From Streptomyces brevispora (GTDB taxonomy: Bacteria; Actinomycetota; Actinomycetes; Streptomycetales; Streptomycetaceae), in contig NZ_VIWW01000001.1 of assembly GCF_007829885.1 (NCBI RefSeq), forward strand, positions 4,030,001 through 4,094,000: 64,000 nt of DNA. Reading direction: 5' to 3'. How positions within the stretch are numbered: the stretch's first letter is position 1; each line of letters opens with the position of its first letter. This document shows, piece by piece, positions 58,609-64,000 of this stretch. A model generated the notes under the pieces. The model saw only the letters and a list, made by a program, of their open reading frames with translations, made no database searches and was not told the DNA's origin. Both the position numbers and the translations under genes were made by a program.

Positions 58609-59466
58609 TCAGATCCGGCGCCACCGGGCGTTCGCCCAGGAGAAGACGCCGAAGGCCGCCAGCCCCACCGCGATCAGGGCCAGCAGCCATGGGCCGGCCG
58701 GGGTCGCGCTGAAGGACCGCAGCGTGTCGTCCATGCCCTTCGCCGCACCGGACCGGGCCGTCACCGCGGCGGCCACGGCGAAACTGCCCGCCACCGCGAA
58801 GACCAGCCCCCGGGAGACCCCGCCGAAGACGCCGACGATGTCCACGGCACGTCGTTCGGCGCGTGACATCTCGCCCATGCGCAGATGCTTGTGGAACTTA
58901 CGGAGTGCGGCCCGGCCGGCGATCCACAGGCCCACGCAGGCGACGGCGACGCCGCCCACCCCCACCAGCCAGCGGCCGCCCGGCATGTCGAGCACCTTCG
59001 CCGTGACGTCCCTCGACTGCGCGTCGCTGGAACCGCTGCCGCTGCCCCGGTCGCCCGCCGCGAACATCAGGACCGAGTAGGACACGAAGCCGTAGAAGAC
59101 GGCGCGCCCGGCCGAGGCCAGTCGCTTGGTCGCCTTGCGTCCGTCGGGGCCCGCGGCCCCGAACGCCGCCTCGGACAGTCGCCACAGGGCCATGCCCGCC
59201 AGCGCCGCACCGAGGACCCACAACAGGACGGATCCGAAGGGCTTCTGGGCTATCTCGGTGAGCGCCCCGCCCCGGTCCGCGGTCTTTCCGCCGCCGTCAC
59301 CGCCGCCGGTGTCGTCGAACGCCATGCGCAGCGCCAGGACGCCGACCAGGAAATAGATCACCCCACGGGCCATGAATCCCGCACGGCCGCCCGCCTCGAC
59401 CGCTGAGCCATTTCCCGCGCGTCTCGCCTTTCCGCGTCCTTTTCGGGCTGTCGCAGAAATATTCAT
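58609..59466 (-). CDS. DUF1206 membrane protein
   Basis: This 285-residue protein has six transmembrane helices in three repeated pairs, the hallmark of DUF1206: GRAGFMARGVIYFLVGVLALRMA, GSVLLWVLGAALAGMALWRLSEA, SAGRAVFYGFVSYSVLMFA, GGRWLVGVGGVAVACVGLWIAGRA, GGVSRGLVFAVAGSFAVAAA and PAGPWLLALIAVGLAAFGVFSWANARWR. Each pair carries an aromatic/Arg motif (ARGxxY, GRAVFY, SRGLVF). The function is unknown. A small membrane protein gene is divergent from it. Confidence 0.9.
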   Translation of the reverse strand: MNISATARKGRGKARRAGNGSAVEAGGRAGFMARGVIYFLVGVLALRMAFDDTGGGDGGGKTADRGGALTEIAQKPFGSVLLWVLGAALAGMALWRLSEAAFGAAGPDGRKATKRLASAGRAVFYGFVSYSVLMFAAGDRGSGSGSSDAQSRDVTAKVLDMPGGRWLVGVGGVAVACVGLWIAGRAALRKFHKHLRMGEMSRAERRAVDIVGVFGGVSRGLVFAVAGSFAVAAAVTARSGAAKGMDDTLRSFSATPAGPWLLALIAVGLAAFGVFSWANARWRRI

Positions 59467-59586
59467 GCGCCCCGGGTGCCCCGGAGAACGGACGGGAAAC
59501 TGTTCTGCCCGAGTTCGACGGGCACTCATACGTCCAGGTGTGGACCGGCGGATCCGGGGCACTCGAATTTCTGGAGGTTGATAACA

Positions 59587-59754
59587 ATGGTTCCCCTGCT
59601 ATTGGTCCTGCTGATCGTCCTGGTGCTCTTCGGTGCCGGATTCGCGCTCAATCTGCTCTGGTGGATAGCGGCCATCGTGCTCGTGGTGTGGCTGCTCGGC
59701 TTTCTCCTGCGTCAGGGTTCGGGCGCCGGCCGCGGCCGCTGGTACCGCTGGTGA
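59587..59754 (+). CDS. Small hydrophobic protein (55 aa)
   Basis: The protein is almost entirely membrane: MVPLLLVLLIVLVLFGAGFA and LWWIAAIVLVVWLLGFLL form two helices or a hairpin, followed by a Gly/Arg tail ending RGRWYRW. Such 'hydrophobic proteins' are common in actinobacteria and have no known role. TGGAGG stands 8 nt before the ATG, a strong ribosome-binding site. It overlaps no other real gene; the TetR remnant approaches it on the other strand. Confidence 0.82.
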   Translation: MVPLLLVLLIVLVLFGAGFALNLLWWIAAIVLVVWLLGFLLRQGSGAGRGRWYRW

Positions 59755-59756
59755 GC

Positions 59757-60300
59757 CGAGGGGCCAGGGACTGTTCACGCCCCGGCCCCGCCGGACCGCC
59801 GCCCCGACACCGTCCAGCAGTACGCCCAGCTCCGCGGTGAACGTCTCCCGCGCCTCCCGTTCCGGATACGGCATCGAGTCGTCCCCGGACGGTTCCGGGG
59901 GCGCCGGCTCCCGCTCCATCCGGCTCAACTCCGGGGAGCGGTCCGCGACATCCGGGACCAGCTCGACGAGTGCCGCCGAGCGGGCGTACCACCACTCCTC
60001 GTCCGGCCGCCCCGACGCCGCATCGCGCGCGTCGGCGACGGTCTGCGCGGCGCCCCGCACGAAGTGGAACAGCGTCCCGACCAGGCGCCGCAGCACCCCG
60101 GCGTCAAGCCCCGTGCCGTAGAGGCAGCGCACGAGCGTGTCCGGGCCCGCGTACTCGTGCGGGCCGAGCACCGGACGGGCCTGGGAGACCTGGAGCACCC
60201 AGGGGTGGCGCAGGTAGAACGCGATCGTGTCCCGCGCCCACCGAGGACCTGGCGTGGGCGCGGGAGCGAGCGGCCGAGGCCTGAGCGGCACGGCCGTCAC
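59757..60300 (-). pseudogene. TetR-family remnant lacking the DNA-binding domain
   Basis: The frame encodes a recognisable TetR C-terminal ligand domain of the GntR/TetR_C class (DTIAFYLRHPWVLQVSQARPVLGPHEYAG, LRRLVGTLFHFVRGAAQTVADARDA, EEWWYARSAALVELVPDVADRSP, REARETFTAELGVLLDGVGAAV). The roughly 80 residues that should precede it, with the helix-turn-helix, are missing; upstream lies a Pro-rich run and then the D-aminoacylase stop codon. A GTG at 60300 overlaps that stop by GTGA, so a truncated protein could still be made. The frame lacks a proper stop until it runs into the neighbouring gene. I read it as a deletion remnant. Confidence 0.65.
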
Positions 60301-61916
60301 GGGCGGTGCGTGGAGCGCACCGCCCGGCCGGCCAGGGTCTGGGTCCGCTTTCCGTCCTCGATGACGAAGCGGCCGTCGATCAGCACGTGCGGGATGCCGA
60401 ACGGCAGGGTGCGCGGCTCGTCGAACGTCGAGCCCGCGGCCACCGTCGACGGGTCGAACAGGACCAGGTCGGCGCGGTAGCCCTCGCGCACCTGACCGCG
60501 GTCGGCCAGCCGCAGCCGGGCCGCCGGGCGCGAGGTGAGGTGGGCGACGCATTCCTCCAGGCTGAGGATGCCCAACTCCCTTGTGTACCGGCCGAGATAC
60601 TGCGGGAAGGTGCCGTACGCGCGCGGATGCGGCTTGTCGCCCTGGAGGATGCCGTCGCTGCCACCGGTGTGGACGCGGTGGCGCATGATCTGCCGGACGT
60701 TCTCCTCGTGGCCCACGTGCTGAAGGATCGTCGTGCCGAGCCGGTCGTCCAGGAGCAGCCGCCGCGCGGTCACCCAGGGCTCCTCGCCGCGCAGCCGCGC
60801 CGACTCGGCCACCGTACGGCCGACATGGCCGGCGAGGCCGGGCGCGCTCACTCCGGAGATCTCGATGCTGTCCCACTCGATCGGCACACCGTGGCAGCCG
60901 TCCGAGCCCACGACCTCCAGGTCGTGGCGGATCCTCGCGGACGTCGCGTCGTCGGCGAGACGCGACAGGATCGACTCCGGGCCGCCCTCGCTCGCCCAGC
61001 TCGGCAGCATGGCGACCAGCGTCGTGCAGCCGGGGGTGTACGGGTAGGTGTCGAGGGAGATGTCGGAGCCCGAGTCGAGGGCGTCGTCGAGGAGGGCGAG
61101 CAGCTCCGGCGCCCTTCCCTCGTTCACGCCGAAGTTCATGGTGGCGTGGGCGAGATGCAGGGCGCAGCCCGCGCTGCGGGTGAGCCGCACCATCTCCTCG
61201 TACGCCTCCAGCGCGCCCGCTCCGTAGGAGCGGTGGTGCGGGCAGTAGTAGCCGCCGTGTTCGGCCACCACCCGGCAGAGTTCGGAGAGTTCGGCGTCGT
61301 CCGCGTACATGCCCGGGGTGTAGGTGAGTCCGGAGGACATGCCGACGGCGCCCTCGGCCATGGACTGTGCGACGAGTTGCTTCATCCGGGTCAGTTCGGC
61401 GTCGGTGGCGGGCCGGTCGTCCCAGCCGACCGCGTACATCCGGACGGTGCCCTGCGGGATGAGATAGGCGGCGTTGACGGCGATGCCCTGGCCGCCGAAG
61501 TTGCGGTCGAGCCGGTCCAGGTACTCGCCGACGGTGCGCCAGTCGAAGTCGATGTCGCTCCCGTCGCCGTTCCAGCCGGTGATGGAGCGGCGGACCTCGG
61601 CGAGGGTGCGGTCGTCGACCGGGGCGTAGGACAGTCCGTCCTGGCCGAGGACTTCGAGGGTGACGCCCTGCGCGGCCTTCGCGCTGTGGTCGGGGTCGCG
61701 GAGCAGGGCGAGGTCGCTGTGGGCGTGCATGTCGACGAAGCCGGGGGAGAGGGCGAGACCGTCGGCGTCGAGGGTGCGGGCGGCGCCGGGGCGGGGGCCC
61801 GGGGTGTCCTCCCGGTGGATCTCCGCGATGCGGCCGTCGCGGACGGCGACATCGGCGCGGTAGGAGGGGGCGGCGGTGCCGTCGATGACGCGGGCGTCGC
61901 GGATGACGAGGTCCAT
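60297..61916 (-). CDS. N-acyl-D-amino-acid deacylase (D-aminoacylase)
   Basis: This amidohydrolase releases D-amino acids from N-acyl forms. The 539-residue protein has the beta-barrel start (DLVIRDARVIDGTAAPSYRADVAVRDGRI), metal motif DMHAHSD (about residues 62-68), HH in YCPHHRSYG, LHLAHAT, and HTGGSDGILQG near 410. The loop EVLGQDGLSYAP replaces the GNCGFS segment that supplies a zinc-bridging cysteine in classical D-aminoacylase, so metal binding may differ. GAAAGG precedes the ATG. A perfect hairpin lies 17 nt upstream of the start. It forms a module with the deaminase gene upstream. Confidence 0.9.
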   Translation of the reverse strand: MDLVIRDARVIDGTAAPSYRADVAVRDGRIAEIHREDTPGPRPGAARTLDADGLALSPGFVDMHAHSDLALLRDPDHSAKAAQGVTLEVLGQDGLSYAPVDDRTLAEVRRSITGWNGDGSDIDFDWRTVGEYLDRLDRNFGGQGIAVNAAYLIPQGTVRMYAVGWDDRPATDAELTRMKQLVAQSMAEGAVGMSSGLTYTPGMYADDAELSELCRVVAEHGGYYCPHHRSYGAGALEAYEEMVRLTRSAGCALHLAHATMNFGVNEGRAPELLALLDDALDSGSDISLDTYPYTPGCTTLVAMLPSWASEGGPESILSRLADDATSARIRHDLEVVGSDGCHGVPIEWDSIEISGVSAPGLAGHVGRTVAESARLRGEEPWVTARRLLLDDRLGTTILQHVGHEENVRQIMRHRVHTGGSDGILQGDKPHPRAYGTFPQYLGRYTRELGILSLEECVAHLTSRPAARLRLADRGQVREGYRADLVLFDPSTVAAGSTFDEPRTLPFGIPHVLIDGRFVIEDGKRTQTLAGRAVRSTHRP

Positions 61917-61932
61917 GGGAATGCCTTTCAGT

Positions 61933-61963
61933 GGGGGGCCGGGGGTGCTGCCCCCGGCCCCCC
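61933..61963 (-). terminator. Perfect 13-bp hairpin between deaminase and deacylase genes
   Basis: GGGGGGCCGGGGG pairs exactly with CCCCCGGCCCCCC around TGCTG. It sits 43 nt beyond the deaminase stop and 17 nt before the deacylase start, so it could be an intra-operon attenuator or mark separate transcription. Confidence 0.65.
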
Positions 61964-62006
61964 GCGCCGACAGGCGCTCAGCCGCCGGAGGGGTTGCGCT
62001 CCGGGA

Positions 62007-63305
62007 TCAGAAGAACGTGCGGATGTAGTCGGTGACCGTGCCGTCCGCCTGCACCAGCGGAATCAGCTGCCACTTGTCGAAGCTGGTGCACGGGTGCGAG
62101 AGACCCATTCCCACCCAGTCCCCGACCTCCAGCTCGGCCCCCTCCGCCGTCTCGACCCACGCGTGCTGGTCCGACAGCTTGGTGACCTCGACCCCCGAGG
62201 CCGCCCGCACGGAGCCGTCCCGCCCCGACCGCACGACCTGCGCCTCCGGCAGATCGAGGTCGTACGCCGCGTCCCGCTTGCCCGCGTTGAGGAACGCCTG
62301 CTCGGCGGTCGGGCGTGACACGACCTGCGCCCAGAGCCGGAAGGCGGGCTGCAGGGCGCCCTCCTCGGGGACCCGGTTGAAGGGCGTCAGATGACGGTAG
62401 TGGCCGTCGTCGTGCGAGACGTACGCCCCCGAGCGGAGCAACTTGCAGACGGGGCGCGACAGTTCCGGAATCTCCGCGAACACGTCCGCCACCGCGTCGA
62501 ACCACGCGCTGCCGCCCGCGCTGATCATGATCGGCTCACCGGCGTCCAGCGCGGCGAACCGCCCCTGCGCGTCGAAGGCCGCGGCCAGCGCGACGAGCCG
62601 GCGCAGCCAGTCCCTTACCCGCTCGCCCGACGCCTCCGGCACCTCGCCCTCGTAACCGGCCACGCCCACCAGACGCAGACTCCCGGCCGCGGCCACCGCT
62701 TCGGCGACCGCGGCGCAGTCGGCCTCGGTACGGGCACCCGTGCGGGCGCCCTCGCCCGCGCCGAGCTCCACGACGACATCGACCGGGCGGGAGGCGCGGG
62801 CCGCGCGCAGGGCCTCGTCCATCAGCTCGACACCGCGCACCGAGTCGACGTAACAGACGAACCGGAAGTCGGGGTCGGCGTCCAGCTCGCCCGCGAGCCA
62901 GCGCAGCGCGGCGGCGTCGACGAGCTCGTTGGCGAGGAAGATCCGCTGGATCCCGTACGCCCGGTACACCCGAGCCTGGTGCGGCACCGCGGCGGTGATG
63001 CCCCACGCGCCGTGCTCCAGCTGGCGGGCGAACAGCTGCGGGGACATCGACGTCTTGCCGTGCGGGGCGAACACCAGACCGTGGCGCTGCGCGTACGTCT
63101 CCAGCAGGGCGAGGTTGTGCTCGACGGACTCGGCCGACAGGGCGAGCACCGGAGTGGTGAACCCGCCGGTGAAGAGGTTGCGCCGCTCCGCGGCCAGCGC
63201 GCCGACGGTCAGCCCCTCCGCGTCGGGCGGGAGCGCCTTGAACCGGTGGTCGACCCGCTCATCGGCGAGTCCGGCCGGTCCGGCCACGGGACGGTCGGCA
63301 GCCAT
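62007..63305 (-). CDS. PLP-dependent amino acid deaminase, D-serine dehydratase/D-threonine aldolase fold
   Basis: This 432-residue enzyme belongs to the fold-type III family with an alanine-racemase-like barrel. The PLP lysine is in VFAPHGKTSMSPQLF (about residue 90), phosphate contacts are near ISAGGSAWFDA, and the C-terminal zinc ligands look like SHDDGHY and LSHPCTSFDKWQ, as in eukaryotic-type D-serine dehydratase. It probably deaminates D-amino acids such as D-serine. Its neighbour releases D-amino acids from acyl forms, which supports this. GAGGAGG precedes the ATG. It is divergent from a PfkB kinase gene with a palindrome between. Confidence 0.86.
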   Translation of the reverse strand: MAADRPVAGPAGLADERVDHRFKALPPDAEGLTVGALAAERRNLFTGGFTTPVLALSAESVEHNLALLETYAQRHGLVFAPHGKTSMSPQLFARQLEHGAWGITAAVPHQARVYRAYGIQRIFLANELVDAAALRWLAGELDADPDFRFVCYVDSVRGVELMDEALRAARASRPVDVVVELGAGEGARTGARTEADCAAVAEAVAAAGSLRLVGVAGYEGEVPEASGERVRDWLRRLVALAAAFDAQGRFAALDAGEPIMISAGGSAWFDAVADVFAEIPELSRPVCKLLRSGAYVSHDDGHYRHLTPFNRVPEEGALQPAFRLWAQVVSRPTAEQAFLNAGKRDAAYDLDLPEAQVVRSGRDGSVRAASGVEVTKLSDQHAWVETAEGAELEVGDWVGMGLSHPCTSFDKWQLIPLVQADGTVTDYIRTFF

Positions 63306-63421
63306 GGGGTGCCTCCTCGATCGAAGTAGGTCGTCGTAGGACCGTTCCGGCAACGGGTGCCGGGCGGTCCGAGTCGTCCGCGGCCGCCGTGAGGGGGCCG
63401 AGGTCTTCTGTACAGTAATGC

Positions 63422-63452
63422 GTTGCAACATATGCAACACCCATTGCGTATA
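63422..63452. promoter_or_regulatory. TTGCAAC palindrome in a divergent promoter
   Basis: GTTGCA (63422-63427) and TGCAAC (63433-63438) form a palindrome with a 5-bp centre. On the plus strand TTGCAA (63423) is 18 nt from CGTATA, a plausible promoter for the kinase; on the minus strand TACTGT lies just beyond, for the deaminase. The site therefore probably controls both. IclR- or GntR-type control would fit. Confidence 0.5.
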
Positions 63453-63535
63453 TCGCTCAAGGCTGTCTAACATCCGAGCCGACGCCCGGTCAATGGTGAG
63501 AACCGGCGCCGCCCGCAGACCAAGAGGAGCCCCGA

Positions 63536-64000
63536 GTGTCCGGAACCCCGGCCAGGACCGCCGCCGACGCCGCGACCAGTGATGTCGTGTGCCTCGGCGA
63601 GTCCATGGTGACGTTCCTGCCCTCGCAGCCCGGACGCCTCGCCGACGTACCGTCCTTCGTCCGGGGAATCGGGGGCGCCGAGTCCAACGTGGCCTGCGCG
63701 CTCGCCGCGGCCGGACACCGGGCGGCCTGGGTGAGCCGGGTCGGGGCGGACGGCTTCGGTGACCACCTCGTCGCCGCGATCTCCGCCTACGGGGTCGACA
63801 CCTCCGCGGTGCGACGCGATCCCACCCGGCCCACCGGCATCTACTTCCGCACGGCGACCGACCGCGCGGCCGACGTCCACGAGGTGGCGTACTACCGGGC
63901 CGGATCCGCGGCCTCCGCGATGTCGCCCGCGAACGTCCCGTACGAGGCCCTGCTCGCCGGCCGGGTCCTGCACCTGTCGGGCATCACGGCCGCGCTCTCC
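63536..64000 (+). CDS. PfkB-family carbohydrate kinase (partial, runs off window)
   Basis: The first 155 residues of a ribokinase/KdgK-like kinase are present. They include DVVCLGESMVTFLPSQPG at the start of the fold, the PfkB signature GGAESNVACALAAAGHRAAWVSRVGADGFGDHL (about residues 45-77), and the substrate lid TGIYFRT. The catalytic Asp region lies beyond the window. Sugar kinases next to D-aminoacylase and deaminase genes are typically labelled 2-keto-3-deoxygluconate kinases. The GTG start has AGAGGAGC at 6 nt. It is divergent from the deaminase gene, so shared control is likely. Confidence 0.86.
   Translation, partial: MSGTPARTAADAATSDVVCLGESMVTFLPSQPGRLADVPSFVRGIGGAESNVACALAAAGHRAAWVSRVGADGFGDHLVAAISAYGVDTSAVRRDPTRPTGIYFRTATDRAADVHEVAYYRAGSAASAMSPANVPYEALLAGRVLHLSGITAALS

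Overview
The window is about 72% GC chromosomal DNA from a Streptomyces (high-GC actinobacterium). Genes are dense and use strong third-position G/C. The gene order matches, as far as I recall, the Streptomyces coelicolor core region around SCO4911 to SCO4988. Lineage-typical genes are present: the mycothiol S-conjugate amidase Mca, the acyl-CoA carboxylase subunits AccA2/PccB/AccE, Cya, a CdgE-like diguanylate cyclase, a GTP-type PEP carboxykinase and an LAxTG sortase E substrate. No rRNA, tRNA, CRISPR array, prophage or intact insertion sequence was seen. This is ordinary core chromosome with scattered small repeats.

Layout. 1-14 kb: nucleoside and deoxyribose salvage. deoC, a full-length aldehyde dehydrogenase and a catalytic-domain-less aldehyde dehydrogenase form one operon. 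A purine nucleoside phosphorylase and a phosphohexo/phosphopentomutase form a second. Both promoters carry the same perfect 12-bp palindrome (3837-3848 and 10110-10121), so they look like one regulon running nucleoside -> (deoxy)ribose-1-P -> ribose-5-P -> acetaldehyde + glyceraldehyde-3-P -> acetate. Interspersed are an Xaa-Pro aminopeptidase, a LuxR/TrmB-type regulator, a PH-domain membrane protein, the quinone reductase LpdA and a DeoR-family regulator. 14-23 kb: acyl-CoA carboxylase (biotinylated alpha subunit, propionyl-type beta, epsilon, biotin ligase), Maf, a 42-residue membrane protein, adenylate cyclase and an enoyl-CoA hydratase. 23-32 kb: a GAF-GGDEF enzyme, histidine ammonia-lyase, a sortase E substrate, an L,D-transpeptidase lipoprotein and a MacB/FtsX-type ABC transporter. 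32-46 kb: NADP glutamate dehydrogenase, MsrA, cystathionine gamma-synthase, a sigma-like/membrane partner pair, threonine dehydratase, a DrrAB-like exporter with an operator inside its promoter, GreA and Mca. 46-57 kb: a STAND ATPase with TPRs, a thioredoxin-domain (YyaL) protein, hemolysin III, PEP carboxykinase and an AlaA-type aminotransferase. 57-64 kb: a secreted trypsin-like protease, membrane proteins, a TetR remnant lacking its DNA-binding domain, and a D-amino-acid module (D-aminoacylase and deaminase) divergent from a PfkB kinase cut by the window edge.

The most unusual features are the two-gene arrangement resembling ALDH16 (a catalytic ALDH plus a Cys-free pseudo-ALDH overlapping by 8 bp), the shared palindrome tying it to nucleoside phosphorolysis, a 170-bp MITE-like inverted-repeat element at 4599-4768, several strong unassigned operator palindromes, and a sigma-like gene overlapping a one-helix membrane protein. 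Many genes show a TANNNT -10 element ending 6-8 nt before the start codon, suggesting leaderless mRNAs. All functional names are from motif recognition by eye; no database search was run.
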